Shown: positions 1 to 9,287, numbered from the stretch's first letter. The stretch: 64,000 bases of DNA from Pseudomonas sp. Seg1 (GCF_018326005.1 NZ_AP021903.1:3939501-4003500), one strand, 5' to 3'. Numbers and translations are program-made. The notes: a model not told the origin generated them from the sequence alone.

Positions 1-455
1 GGTGCGCGATAACGGTCGAAACGTTCGATCTCAAGGATCTTGCTGGCGATCTGATCGTCCTTGTCCCACGGGTAATACAGTCCGCCGTCGAGTCCGCCAT
101 AGGCGTTGAATTCAAAGTCGACACCGCGCACTTCACCGCTCTGGTCGTTAACCACAAAACACGGGCCGCTGTCGCGAAACCAGGTGTCGTTGCAGGTCAT
201 TTCCACCACGCGCACTTGCGCCGGCAACTGGCGGCGGGCGGTGGCGAATTGCGCGGCGGAGGCGCACACGGTGACCGGTTCACTGTGGGAGATGGCGGTG
301 ACAATCTGCACCCAGACTTTCTGCGCAGGCTTGGCGCCGTTGCGCCAGACATCGGTGCGCTCAGGCCAGCCGAGCCAGCAACCGGACTTGCCTTCGAATT
401 CGCCGGGCAGACGGAAGCCGTCGTGTTTCGGGGTGGAGTCGAGCAAACGTGCCAT
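1..455 (-). CDS. aguA: Agmatine deiminase, C-terminal part beyond window edge
   Basis: Agmatine deiminase hydrolyses agmatine to N-carbamoylputrescine and ammonia in the arginine decarboxylase route to putrescine. Reading leftwards from the ATG at 455 gives 151 residues open to the window edge. Residues 25-33 (GCWLGWPER) and 89-98 (NDTWFRDSGP) match the N-terminal half of the peptidyl-arginine-deiminase-like family. The catalytic cysteine of the family lies near residue 350 and is outside the window. The 99-bp gap to the LysR gene upstream on the same strand leaves room for a promoter or for read-through. Identity is secure from the motifs; whether aguB follows cannot be seen. Confidence 0.93.
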   Translation of the reverse strand, partial: MARLLDSTPKHDGFRLPGEFEGKSGCWLGWPERTDVWRNGAKPAQKVWVQIVTAISHSEPVTVCASAAQFATARRQLPAQVRVVEMTCNDTWFRDSGPCFVVNDQSGEVRGVDFEFNAYGGLDGGLYYPWDKDDQIASKILEIERFDRYRA

Positions 456-554
456 GGTCAAACCTCGTCTTCGCGATGGGAATGACCACAAGGTACGGTC
501 GCAGGCCTCACGCTCGCCAACGATGATTATTGCGGAACAGTTGAATTCAACTCA

Positions 555-1439
555 TCAATCGGACAGCTGATCATTGAACCATTCCAGCATTTGCGCCACG
601 GCCGGGCGCTCCAGGCGCACACGCTCGCAGACCAGCGCGTATTGACCCAGCGCAGTCATGCTTGCGGTGAACGGCCGCACCAGTCGGCCGTTCTGCAAGT
701 CTTCCTGCGCGGTGAGGTTGTCGCCCATCGCCACGCCCTGCCCTTGCACCGCCGCTTCCAGCGCCAATCCGGCGTGAGCGAAATACAACTGGCGCTGCGG
801 GCGTTGATCTCCGGCGTGGCTGGTCAGCCAGGCGGTCCAGGTCTTGCCGTCCTGATCGTCGTGCAGCAGACAGTGTCGGGCGAGATCCTTCGGCGTTTTC
901 AACGTGCCCTGGTTGAACAGGCCGGGGCTGCACACCGGAAAGAATTGCAGGGCTGGCAACGGCCGGACGAAGTAGGCGCTGCTGTCCGCCGGGCCGGTGC
1001 CGTAGGTGATGGCCAGATCGATGTCTTCGCCCGGCGCGCTGGCGTCGATGGGTTGTTCGTAAAGGTGCAAGGTGATGTGCGGATAGCGCGCATAGAAATC
1101 ACTGAGGCGACTCATCAACCACTTCTGCGCAAGCTCAGCGGTGACGGCCAGACGCAACACGGCAAGCGAAGACGGGTCGCGCAGTTCATCGCAAGCCTCG
1201 CCGATCAGTTCGAAGGCCTGTTGCAGGCTTTGCATCAGGCGTCCGGCGGCGATGGTCGGGCGAATTTGTCGGCCTTCACGGATGAACAGCGGGACGCCGA
1301 GTTGTTCTTCGAGCTGGCGGATTTGATGACTGACGGCACTGTCGGTGACACACAACTCGGCGGCGGCCCGGCCGAAATGCGCGTGGCGGGCGGCACATTC
1401 AAAGGTGCGCAGGGCGGGCAGTGAGGGGAGTCTTCGCAT
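555..1439 (-). CDS. LysR-family transcriptional regulator (GcvA-like)
   Basis: A 294-aa DNA-binding regulator. The winged helix-turn-helix occupies about residues 5-65 (LPSLPALRTFECAARH, then DSAVSHQIRQLEEQLG), followed by a periplasmic-binding-like effector domain. The reading frame continues upstream to 1586, but the ATG at 1439 begins exactly where LysR/GcvA proteins start, so it was chosen. Its neighbours are aguA downstream on the same strand and a divergent DoxX gene; either could be the target. The effector is unknown. No clear T-N11-A operator was identified in the 197-bp divergent gap. Confidence 0.9.
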   Translation of the reverse strand: MRRLPSLPALRTFECAARHAHFGRAAAELCVTDSAVSHQIRQLEEQLGVPLFIREGRQIRPTIAAGRLMQSLQQAFELIGEACDELRDPSSLAVLRLAVTAELAQKWLMSRLSDFYARYPHITLHLYEQPIDASAPGEDIDLAITYGTGPADSSAYFVRPLPALQFFPVCSPGLFNQGTLKTPKDLARHCLLHDDQDGKTWTAWLTSHAGDQRPQRQLYFAHAGLALEAAVQGQGVAMGDNLTAQEDLQNGRLVRPFTASMTALGQYALVCERVRLERPAVAQMLEWFNDQLSD

Positions 1440-1636
1440 GAGGGGATCCGCTTTTTTGGGCCATGCTGACTGGGCCGAGGGCGTGCGTCCAGTTTGGTCG
1501 ACTGTATCGCACTGTATATCGCCCCACCGCAGACACACCAAACTCACAATTCCACCCGCCCGCGACACATCGTCGATACACCCCAAAGCTCAAATAACCC
1601 GGTCGATTCAATTCCCCCATCGTCCGGAGACTCATC

Positions 1637-2152
1637 ATGACCACCAACCTTTCAACCGCCACCCAAGCCGTACACCTGAACCTCGACCGCGCCGGCACCT
1701 GGCTCGCACCACTGACCCTGCGCCTGTTCATCGCCTGGGAGTTTTTCGAATCAGGATTGGAAAAATTCAACGGCCAGAACTGGTTCGAGGACATTCAGAG
1801 CCGGTTCCCTTTTCCCTTCGATCACTTGCCGGCGACGTTGAACTGGGAACTGTCGATGTGGGCCGAACTGATCGGCGCGCTGGCGATTCTGGTCGGCCTC
1901 GGCACGCGGATCTCGGCGGTGTCGCTGATCGTGGTGACCGTGGTCGCCACCGCTGCCGTGCACTGGCCTGCCGACTGGTCATCGCTGAGCGAGCTGGCCC
2001 AGGGTTACGCGATCACCAACAAGGGCTTCGGCAATTTCAAGTTGCCGGCGATTTACCTGGCAGCCCTGGTGCCGCTGGTATTCGCCGGGGCGGGCAAATT
2101 GAGCGTCGATGCGTGGCTGGCGCGGCGGTTCTGGAATCGCCGCGCCCGTTGA
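1637..2152 (+). CDS. DoxX-family inner membrane protein
   Basis: A 171-aa integral membrane protein. It has four hydrophobic stretches and the DoxX hallmarks: an early R-x-F-x-x-E segment (residues about 29-42, [17 protein letters not shown]) and the helix containing [16 protein letters not shown]. DoxX proteins are small membrane subunits or partners of redox systems; the electron donor or partner here cannot be told. A weak purine-rich site precedes the ATG. It is transcribed away from the LysR gene and its 3' end nearly meets the convergent L,D-transpeptidase gene, three bases apart. Confidence 0.85.
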   Translation: MTTNLSTATQAVHLNLDRAGTWLAPLTLRLFIAWEFFESGLEKFNGQNWFEDIQSRFPFPFDHLPATLNWELSMWAELIGALAILVGLGTRISAVSLIVVTVVATAAVHWPADWSSLSELAQGYAITNKGFGNFKLPAIYLAALVPLVFAGAGKLSVDAWLARRFWNRRAR

Positions 2153-2155
2153 GGC

Positions 2156-3772
2156 TCAATGTGCCCGATCGAGTCCGGCCAACAACGCGTTGTCACGGCT
2201 GTAGATGTCTGGCGAGTAACGCACGTGGCCGGCGTTGTCGACTTGCACGGTCCAGTAAGTCATCAGGATCGGCACTGGCGTCGACAAGCGAAATTCATGG
2301 GTGGTGCCGGTGGCGAGCAACGTCTCGGTTCGGGCCTTTTCTGCCGGACTCAGCAACAAGTCGCGCAGTTGCATCGGGTGCTCGACCCGCACACAGCCCG
2401 AGCTGAACGCCCGTGGCCCCTTGTCGAATAACGCTTTGCTCGGCGTGTCGTGCAGGTACACCGAAAACGGATTGGGGAAGCGGATGACCATTTGCCCCAG
2501 CGGATTGCGCGGCCCGGCGTCCTGACGCAGGAGGATGTTGCCCGGGTTGTCCCAGTCGATATCCGCCGCCGCCAGCGGTTGCCCGTTGGCGTCGAGCACT
2601 TGCAGATTCTGCCGACTGAGGAAGGTCTGGTCCTTGCGGATCGCCGGCAACTTGTCTTCCTTCCAGATGGTCGGCGGCACGGTCCAGGTCGGGTTGAGGG
2701 TCAATCGCGTGACACGGGATTTGAGCAACGGTGTCTGGCGCTCGGCACGGCCAACCTGGGTACGGGTCTGCCACACCGGCTCGCCGCGCTGATACAGGGT
2801 CAGTTCGGCGGCGGCGACGTTGACCAGCAAACCATCGGGTTCCATGTCCTGGGCCAGCCAACGGAAGCGCTCGAGATTGACCCGCAGTTGTTCGCGGCGG
2901 GTCAGCGGGCTGATGTTGAGTTCGGCAATCGTCCCCGGCCCGACCACGCCATCCGCTTGCAACGAATGGTTGGCCTGAAAGCTTTTCACCGCGTCCACCA
3001 GCACGCCCTCGTAGGCATTGCCGGGCGCGCCGGCGGCGTGGGTCAGATAGCCTTCGCTGTACAGACGTTGCGCCAGTTCCGGCACGCGTCTGTCTTCCAT
3101 CGACGGGCGCAGCAGCGGCCCGTTGCCCACCGATTGCCATTGCGGCAAGGCCTTCAGCCGTTGCGTGGCGTAGAGCTGACGCAGGTTCTGATACTGCGCC
3201 AGGCGCGGGCGGGCCAGGTCGAATGCGGCGGGGATGTCATGCATGCCCGGCACAGCAATGGCGAGCAGTTCGGCCTGACGGTCGCGCGGTGCCTCGTCGG
3301 CGTGCCACAGCGGTTCGAAGTGCGATTGCAACAGGCGTCCGTAATGCAGATCCTGCAGGGCTTGCAGGTAATAGCGGCTGATGTCGATATCGGCGCACAG
3401 CTCGCCGTCCTGCGGCGGATTCGTCGCAACCGGGTAGCGTTTCGGACTGAGGCCATCATCGGCCAACAGCTGCAACTGCCCCTGCAAGGCTTGCAATCGT
3501 CCGGACTCGCGGGCCCACACCGGCATCCAGTCCTGCTGTTGGTAAAACGCTTGCAACTGTTCCAGCGCCGGGCCAGCCAGGTGCGCGGCAATCGCCGGAC
3601 AGGCCTGCGGCAGACTGATCAGCACGGCCTGCAAAGGGCTTTGCGGCTCGACTGGCATTTCTGCCGGCGGCGTCGGCAGTGTCTGCAACGGCGGCAGCGG
3701 TTCATCGGCACAAGCGACAAACGGCGCAGCGAGCAAACAAATGCTCAAGTAGCATGCGTACTTTTTGAACAA
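2156..3772 (-). CDS. YcbB/LdtD-type L,D-transpeptidase
   Basis: A 538-aa exported enzyme that makes 3-3 (mDap-mDap) peptidoglycan crosslinks. Residues 1-22 form a signal peptide. A peptidoglycan-binding repeat spans about 255-287 (AVKSFQANHSLQADGVVGPG). The YkuD catalytic domain covers about 313-487 with His441 and the catalytic motif SSGCVR, Cys460 and Arg462. The start is a TTG at 3772, supported by a GGAG site about eight bases upstream; no ATG lies closer to a sensible signal peptide. It is divergent from a second, unrelated L,D-transpeptidase-fold gene 150 bp away, so a shared envelope-stress promoter region is plausible. Confidence 0.92.
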   Translation of the reverse strand: MFKKYACYLSICLLAAPFVACADEPLPPLQTLPTPPAEMPVEPQSPLQAVLISLPQACPAIAAHLAGPALEQLQAFYQQQDWMPVWARESGRLQALQGQLQLLADDGLSPKRYPVATNPPQDGELCADIDISRYYLQALQDLHYGRLLQSHFEPLWHADEAPRDRQAELLAIAVPGMHDIPAAFDLARPRLAQYQNLRQLYATQRLKALPQWQSVGNGPLLRPSMEDRRVPELAQRLYSEGYLTHAAGAPGNAYEGVLVDAVKSFQANHSLQADGVVGPGTIAELNISPLTRREQLRVNLERFRWLAQDMEPDGLLVNVAAAELTLYQRGEPVWQTRTQVGRAERQTPLLKSRVTRLTLNPTWTVPPTIWKEDKLPAIRKDQTFLSRQNLQVLDANGQPLAAADIDWDNPGNILLRQDAGPRNPLGQMVIRFPNPFSVYLHDTPSKALFDKGPRAFSSGCVRVEHPMQLRDLLLSPAEKARTETLLATGTTHEFRLSTPVPILMTYWTVQVDNAGHVRYSPDIYSRDNALLAGLDRAH

Positions 3773-3922
3773 CTGCTTTACTCCAATCCATGGCCTTCTT
3801 GATGATGGCCAACCTTACATCAGGTGCGCTGAACAGTCAGGCTCGATCTGCGAGCTTGCAGGTTACGACTGGGAGTCAGAAGCCAAAGTGCCAATTAAGT
3901 AGCAAGTGAGGACACTTTTTAA

Positions 3923-4636
3923 ATGTTGACGTTTTTGCGCCGACTTCTGCTGACCACTGCGACCCTTGTCGCCGTGACCAGCCCAGCTTTCGCCGCCGGC
4001 AAACCATCGCCGGTTCTCTTCACCAGCCTCGCGCACGCCGCGCCAGAACTCAATCCCCAGGCGCTGAAAGGTGCCTTGAGTGCCATGCAATGTGCGGTCA
4101 ACAACGGCGCGAAGCCATCCCGTCATCTGGCAATCATCGATTATTCGCAACCGTCCACCGAACGTCGCCTGTGGATCTTCGACCTCAACCGGAAAAAACT
4201 GGTGCTGCGCGACCTGGTCGCCCACGGCTCCAACTCCGGGGAAAACTTCGCCACGCAGTTTTCCAATGTCGAAGGCAGTTATCAGTCCAGTCTCGGCCTC
4301 TTCCGCACTCAGGAAAGCTACAGCGGCACCCACGGTTATTCGTTGCGCATGGACGGTCTGGAACCGGGCTTCAATGACATGGCTCGCGATCGCGCCATCG
4401 TCATTCACGCCGCCAGCTATGTGAACCCGTTATGGAGCAAACGCCAGGGCCGCATCGGTCGCAGCCAGGGTTGCCCGGCCGTTCGGCCACAGATTGCGAA
4501 GCAGGTGATCGATAAACTCAAGGACGGTCAGTTCATGTTCTCGTGGTACCCGGATCAGCGCTGGCTGAAAAAGTCGCCGTATCTGAACTGCCAGCCGCAG
4601 CAAGTGGCGAGCATCCTGAGTACCCACGCCAGCTAA
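3923..4636 (+). CDS. Murein L,D-transpeptidase catalytic domain protein (YkuD_2 family)
   Basis: A 237-aa exported protein with a signal peptide (residues 1-25, ending AFA-A). Its YkuD_2 domain includes conserved His162 (IVIHAASY) and the nucleophile Cys184 in GRSQGCPAVRP. Members of this family are predicted peptidoglycan L,D-transpeptidases or carboxypeptidases, smaller than the YcbB type and without a peptidoglycan-binding module. It is divergent from the large L,D-transpeptidase at 2156-3772 and followed directly by a REP tandem array. The exact crosslinking activity is inferred from the family only. Confidence 0.88.
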   Translation: MLTFLRRLLLTTATLVAVTSPAFAAGKPSPVLFTSLAHAAPELNPQALKGALSAMQCAVNNGAKPSRHLAIIDYSQPSTERRLWIFDLNRKKLVLRDLVAHGSNSGENFATQFSNVEGSYQSSLGLFRTQESYSGTHGYSLRMDGLEPGFNDMARDRAIVIHAASYVNPLWSKRQGRIGRSQGCPAVRPQIAKQVIDKLKDGQFMFSWYPDQRWLKKSPYLNCQPQQVASILSTHAS

Positions 4637-4650
4637 GGCGCAAGACCCAC

Positions 4651-5272
4651 TGGGAGCTGGCTTGCCAGCGAAGGGTCGGCACAGTGGATATCTTCATCGA
4701 CTGCCCCGCCGCCATCGCTGGCAAGCCAGCTCCCACAGGGTTTCCTGGTGTTCCCGAAATCTGCACGCACACTTTAAAAACTGTGGGAGCTGGCTTGGCA
4801 GCGATGACGGTGGGTCAGTCAACATCAATATCGATGTCTGCCGGCCTCATCGCAGGCAAGCAGCTCCCACAGGGTTTCCTGGTGTTCCCGAAATCTGCAT
4901 GCACACTGTAAAAACTGTGGGAGCTGGCTTGCCAGCGATGACGGTGGGTCAGTCAACATCAATATCGATGTCTGCCGGCCTCATCGCAGGCAAGCAGCTC
5001 CCACAGGGTTTCGTGATGTTCCCGAAATCAGCATGCACACTGTAAAAACTGTGGGGGCTGGCTTGCCAGCGATGACGGTGGGTCAGTCAACATCAGTATC
5101 GATGTCTGCCGGCCTCATCGCAGGCAAGCAGTTCCCACAGGGTTTCGTGGTGTTCCCGAAATCTGCATGCACACTGTAAAAACTGTGGGAGCTGGCTTGC
5201 CAGCGATGACGGTGGGTCAGTCAACATCAATATCGATGTCTGCCGGCCTCATCGCAGGCAAGCAGTTCCCAC
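4651..5272. repeat. Tandem array of 134-bp REP-containing units (about 4.6 copies)
   Basis: The element GTGGGAGCTGGCTTGCCAGC recurs with unit starts at 4781, 4915, 5049 and 5183, exactly 134 bp apart. A first, more diverged copy starts near 4651 and the last is cut off near 5272. Each unit holds a head-to-head REP pair separated by a spacer with GTCAACATCAATATCGATGT. Copies 2-4 differ by only a few bases. The array begins just after the stop of the YkuD_2 gene and its last partial unit encodes the C-terminus of the MFS gene on the other strand. Confidence 0.95.
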
Positions 5273-6629
5273 TGTTGATCTGGGTTCGGCTGATGATCAG
5301 GGCCATGATCATCAGCGCCGTGGCGACGCCGAAGGTGATGTGCAATCCGCTCGCAATGACATCGGCCGGGGCCTGAGTCGGCCCCCCGGTGGCCACGGCA
5401 AACACCGCGCCCATCGCCGCCGCCCCCGTGATCAAGCCCAGATTGCGCGCCAATCCGAGCAGCGCCGAGATCACGCCGCGCTGATCCTGCGCCACCCCTG
5501 CCATCAACCCGGTATTGTTGGCCGCCTGGAACAGCGCGTAACTGATGGCGACCACCGCCACTGGCAATAAATAAGCAGGCAGTCCGAAACTCATCGGCAA
5601 TAACGCCAGTAATCCGCAGCCGCCAATCAATCCGAGCAAGGCCCCAGGCACCACCCGCCGCGCGCCAAAGCGATCCACCAGACGACCGGCGGGCACGCCG
5701 CTGAACGCCGACAACAACGGCCCCACCGACAACGCCACCCCGACCATGGCACTGCTCAGACCCAATCCGCGACTCAGGTAAAACGGCCCGACTACCAGCG
5801 TGGTCATCATCACGGTCGTCACCAGCAACGTCAGCAGCAGACTGCCGCTCAGGCGCAGATCGGCGAACAAGGACAGACGAATCAGCGGCGCCTTGGCTCT
5901 CATCTCGACAGTCACGAACACTCCCACACCGCACAGACTGACCAGCAGCAACGCCAACGTGAAACCTTCAAGCGTCATCGCCAGCGCATAGGCGGCCAGC
6001 GTCAACACCAGCACCCCGGAACCGAGATAATCAAATGCAACCCTCGTGCGTGCCATTCGATCTGCCGGCAGATAGCGATACACCAGCCACGCATTGAGCA
6101 AACCCAATGGCACGTTGAGCAGAAATATCGACTGCCAACCGACATGCGCCATCAGCAGCCCACCCAGCGACGGCCCGAGGGTGGTGCCGGTGGCTGACAT
6201 CGTCGCCAGCAACCCCATCGCACTGCCCGCCCGCGTTTTGGGCACTGCATCGGAGACCAATGCCACCGTTAACGCGAACATGATGGCCGCTCCCACGCCT
6301 TGCACCGCCCGTGCGCCGATCAGCCAAGCCAGTCCCGGGGCCAGCGCACAAGCCAACGAAGCGCTGGTGAAAATGCCGATCCCGATCAACAGCAGGCGGC
6401 GCCGACCGAAGCCATCACCCAGACGCCCGACGCTGACAATCAACGTGGTGATCGCCAACAGGTAGGCCAGGACAATCCACTGCACCTGCTGAAACGTCGC
6501 CTCAAACGCCGCCGCCAGTACGGGCAACCCGGCGTTGGCAATGCTGGTGTCCAGTGACGGCATCAACATCGACAGCGCCAGACTGGTCAAAGCCCAGCGG
6601 GCGGTGGTGCTCAAGGATTCTCGGGACAT
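5217..6629 (-). CDS. MFS drug transporter, DHA2/EmrB-QacA type
   Basis: A roughly 470-aa inner-membrane antiporter with about 14 hydrophobic segments. It has the motif-A type loop GRLGDGFGRRR after TM2 and the motif-C-like segment SATGTTLGPSLGG, typical of the 14-TM drug:H+ antiporters. The start at 6629 (MSRESLS) was preferred to upstream ATGs at 6653 and 6728, which add a non-hydrophobic leader; there is no strong ribosome site for any of them. The final 18 or so codons are encoded by the last unit of the 134-bp REP array, so the C-terminus has been replaced or extended by repeat DNA. It is divergent from a LysR gene 102 bp away, the usual regulator arrangement. Confidence 0.88.
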   Translation of the reverse strand: MSRESLSTTARWALTSLALSMLMPSLDTSIANAGLPVLAAAFEATFQQVQWIVLAYLLAITTLIVSVGRLGDGFGRRRLLLIGIGIFTSASLACALAPGLAWLIGARAVQGVGAAIMFALTVALVSDAVPKTRAGSAMGLLATMSATGTTLGPSLGGLLMAHVGWQSIFLLNVPLGLLNAWLVYRYLPADRMARTRVAFDYLGSGVLVLTLAAYALAMTLEGFTLALLLVSLCGVGVFVTVEMRAKAPLIRLSLFADLRLSGSLLLTLLVTTVMMTTLVVGPFYLSRGLGLSSAMVGVALSVGPLLSAFSGVPAGRLVDRFGARRVVPGALLGLIGGCGLLALLPMSFGLPAYLLPVAVVAISYALFQAANNTGLMAGVAQDQRGVISALLGLARNLGLITGAAAMGAVFAVATGGPTQAPADVIASGLHITFGVATALMIMALIISRTQINSGNCLPAMRPADIDIDVD

Positions 6630-6731
6630 GGGGCGCTCACGCTGCAAGTTCATGCGCCATAGCTTGAGTCTCGACAACACAAGGCGCAAGACGCATGCTT
6701 TGCACTTGATACCTGCACGGAACGCCATGTC

Positions 6732-7619
6732 ATGTCTGTACCGGATCTGAATCTGCTGATCACCCTCGACGTGTTGCTGCGCGAAGGCAGCGTCGCCCGC
6801 GCAGCCAAATCTCTACGCCTGAGCCCTTCGGCGATGAGTCGCGCGCTGGCCCGTTTGCGCGAAACCACCGGAGATCCTTTGCTGGTCCGGGCCGGTCGGG
6901 GTCTGGTGCCGACGCCGCGAGCGCTGGAGTTGCGCGAGCGTGTCAGCCATCTGGTGCAGGAAGCCGAGGCGGTTTTGCGTCCCGCCGAAGTGCTCGATCC
7001 TCGCCAGTTGCACCGTACGTTCACCCTGCGCAACACCGACGGTTTTGTCGAAACCTTCGCCGCCGCCCTGCTCGCGCGCATCGCTGAAGAGGCGCCCGGC
7101 GTGCGCCTGCGCTTTGTGCAAAAGGCCGACAAGGACAGCACGCCGCTGCGCGAAGGCCGCGTCGATCTGGAAACCGGCGTGGTCGACGACAGCACCGACC
7201 CGGCGCTGCACAGCCGTATCCTGTTTCAGGATCAGTGGATTGGCGTGGTGCGTGAGGGGCATCCGTTGAGCACGGGGAAAGTGACTGGCAAACGCTTCGC
7301 CGGCGGCCAGCACATTCTCATCTCACGACGCGGACGCAGCAGCGGCCCGGTGGACGAAGCGTTACTCGCCGTGGGGCTGACGCGGGACATCGTCACTTCA
7401 TTCGGCGGGTTTTCGGCGGCGCTGACGCTGGTGCGTGAATCCGACCTGATCGCCACCGTTCCCGAACGTCATACCAGCAAGCTGCGCACAGGCCTGCACA
7501 GTTTCGTACTGCCCATCGAGATGCCGGAGATCAGCGTGTCCATGCTCTGGCATCCGCGCATGGACGCCGACCCCGCGCATCGCTGGTTGCGCAATTGCGT
7601 GCGGGAAGTCTGCGCCTAG
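6732..7619 (+). CDS. LysR-family regulator, probable controller of the divergent MFS gene
   Basis: A 295-aa LysR protein. The helix-turn-helix lies at about residues 3-60 (LNLLITLDVLLREGSVARAA), followed by a substrate-binding-like domain. The 'DLNLL..LDVLL' opening places it in the NodD/LeuO-like branch. It sits head-to-head with the efflux gene, which suggests it regulates efflux in response to a substrate. Its stop codon overlaps, on the opposite strand, the stop of the SleB-type hydrolase gene (7616-7619). Confidence 0.9.
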   Translation: MSVPDLNLLITLDVLLREGSVARAAKSLRLSPSAMSRALARLRETTGDPLLVRAGRGLVPTPRALELRERVSHLVQEAEAVLRPAEVLDPRQLHRTFTLRNTDGFVETFAAALLARIAEEAPGVRLRFVQKADKDSTPLREGRVDLETGVVDDSTDPALHSRILFQDQWIGVVREGHPLSTGKVTGKRFAGGQHILISRRGRSSGPVDEALLAVGLTRDIVTSFGGFSAALTLVRESDLIATVPERHTSKLRTGLHSFVLPIEMPEISVSMLWHPRMDADPAHRWLRNCVREVCA

Positions 7620-8236
7620 CGCGCATCGCCGCCGGCAGGTTTATAGAAGAGGAATTTTTTCGTCTCGGCGGTTTTCCGGTATTCCCTGGCCCAACTCGGA
7701 TGCACGTTGCGGTCATGGAAATACAACGCGCCGTTGGTGCGATCCTTGAGCTGGCGGTTCAACGCCTTGCCGGCGATTTCCTTGGCCAGCGCGTACTCAG
7801 CGTCTTCCTTGACCTGATCCGGACGCCCGTCACACCACCAGGAAAACTGGCAGCTTTTGCTTTCAGAACCCTGTTTGACCACGGCACACACCGTGTCCGG
7901 GAAACCTTCATGGCCGAGGCGATTCATCACCACGCTGGCCACGGCTTCCATTTCGGGGGTGTCCTTGCCTTTGGCTTCCCAGTAGATACTCCGCGCCAGG
8001 CAAGTGATCGGATCATCCAGCGGCGCGGCGCCGGCCGGGTCCACGGCTTGCACTTCGGTCGGGGTAATCGCCTCGGACTTGGGCGCCGGGGCCGTGCTGA
8101 CTTTGTCCGCCGCTTTCTCTTCCAGCACCTGGGCTTTCTCTTCAGCCTTGGCCTTGATCGGCGCTTGATCGGTGGCCAGCGCAGCGCTGGCCAACAGGGT
8201 TAATGCGAAACAGCCAGCCAACCATTTCAATCCCAT
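7616..8236 (-). CDS. SleB-type cell wall hydrolase
   Basis: A 206-aa exported protein. Residues 1-22 form a signal peptide, 28-65 are a charged, low-complexity linker, and about 75-205 form a Hydrolase_2 (SleB) domain. The motif IYWEA (84-88) carries the expected catalytic glutamate, and CQFSWWCDG (129-137) is characteristic of the family. SleB-like enzymes are lytic transglycosylases acting on peptidoglycan; in Gram-negatives their role in growth is poorly defined. The ATG at 8236 was chosen because it starts the signal peptide; the open frame runs on upstream to 8542 without coding character. Confidence 0.88.
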   Translation of the reverse strand: MGLKWLAGCFALTLLASAALATDQAPIKAKAEEKAQVLEEKAADKVSTAPAPKSEAITPTEVQAVDPAGAAPLDDPITCLARSIYWEAKGKDTPEMEAVASVVMNRLGHEGFPDTVCAVVKQGSESKSCQFSWWCDGRPDQVKEDAEYALAKEIAGKALNRQLKDRTNGALYFHDRNVHPSWAREYRKTAETKKFLFYKPAGGDAR

Positions 8237-8435
8237 GTCTGTTCTTCCGGCAGGGCCCGAGTCGGGCAAGGTGTTACGTCGGGAAAACACCCGGATTCCG
8301 GGGGTCTTCGGTGAGTGTAGACGGCAACTCCGGGCAAAAAGTTGCGCAGAAAAAACGCCTGATAAAGAAAAAGACATTGCACTCACCGGGGGCCTTTCGC
8401 GCATCATGGGCGCATTCAGCTCAAGGGAGATTTCC

Positions 8436-9287
8436 ATGCGCTTCATGCCATCCGTTTTGCGTTGCGCCGCGTTGTCCGCAGGCGTGTTGCTGGCTATCCC
8501 GGCCATGGCCGGCGATGAGTCGCAACTGATCGAGTCGATCAACAGCTACCGCAGCCAACCGCAGCGCTGCGGCACTCAGGCCTCGAATGAACTGGCACCG
8601 CTATCAGCTGATCCTCGGCTGAGGTTACGGGCAACTGGCGCTGTCGATCTGCAACAGGCCATGGCCAGCGCCAGTTACCCGATGGTCAATGTCCAGGCGA
8701 TTACGCTCAACGGCCCGCGTGATGCGGCGTCGGCGATGAAAGCGATTCAGGAAAGTTTCTGTCAGGTGGTGCTCGATCCGCAGTTCGTCGATGTCGGTGT
8801 CAGCCGTGACGACCGCGACTGGCGCATCGTCTTGGCGCGGCCATTACTGTCGGCCAAGCTGGGCGATGCGCAAAGTGAAGGGCAGAAGCTGCTGAGTGAA
8901 CTCAATGTCGCCCGCAGCCAGCCGCGTCAGTGCGGTGGCCAAGCGTTTGCCGCTGCTGCACCGCTGGCCTGGAACGCGACTTTGGGCACGATCGCCCAGG
9001 ACCACAGCCGCGACATGGCCAACAACAGCTACTTCGATCACAAGGACCGTGACGGCCGCACCCCGGGCGATCGCGCTGAACTCGCCGGCTACGGCGGCCA
9101 ACTGGTCGGCGAAAACATCGCCGCCGGGCAAGACACCGTACACAAAGTCGTCGAAGGCTGGCTCGCCAGCCCCGGCCACTGCGCCAACCTGATGAACCCG
9201 CAATACAAGGAACTCGGCGCCGCGTACGCGACTGACCCGAAAAGCAGCGCGGGGATCTACTGGACGGCGATGTTCGGCGCGCAGTAA
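8436..9287 (+). CDS. Secreted CAP-domain protein with a degenerate N-terminal repeat
   Basis: A 283-aa exported protein. A signal peptide (1-25) is followed by two related halves. The first (about 28-140) opens with LIESINSYRSQPQRCG, and the second (about 150-283) with LLSELNVARSQPRQCG. Only the second keeps the CAP signature: His190, His202 (SYFDHKD), GEN at 225-227 and His248 (SPGHCANLM). CAP/SCP proteins are extracellular and of varied function. AAGGGAGA lies seven bases before the ATG. A paralogue of the same architecture is at 59789-60655. Confidence 0.88.
   Translation: MRFMPSVLRCAALSAGVLLAIPAMAGDESQLIESINSYRSQPQRCGTQASNELAPLSADPRLRLRATGAVDLQQAMASASYPMVNVQAITLNGPRDAASAMKAIQESFCQVVLDPQFVDVGVSRDDRDWRIVLARPLLSAKLGDAQSEGQKLLSELNVARSQPRQCGGQAFAAAAPLAWNATLGTIAQDHSRDMANNSYFDHKDRDGRTPGDRAELAGYGGQLVGENIAAGQDTVHKVVEGWLASPGHCANLMNPQYKELGAAYATDPKSSAGIYWTAMFGAQ

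Noticed and set aside
1345..2406. 353-codon plus-strand frame spanning the LysR/DoxX gap
   Set aside because: It crosses the start of a clear LysR gene, a promoter region and the DoxX gene in the wrong frame; proline/arginine-rich as expected for a shadow.
2450..3802. 450-codon plus-strand frame
   Set aside because: Antisense shadow of the L,D-transpeptidase gene, with no motif of its own.
4651..5272. Regular 134-bp repeats as a possible CRISPR array
   Set aside because: The repeat units are nearly identical along their whole length and contain paired REP palindromes; there are no short repeats with unique spacers and no cas genes.
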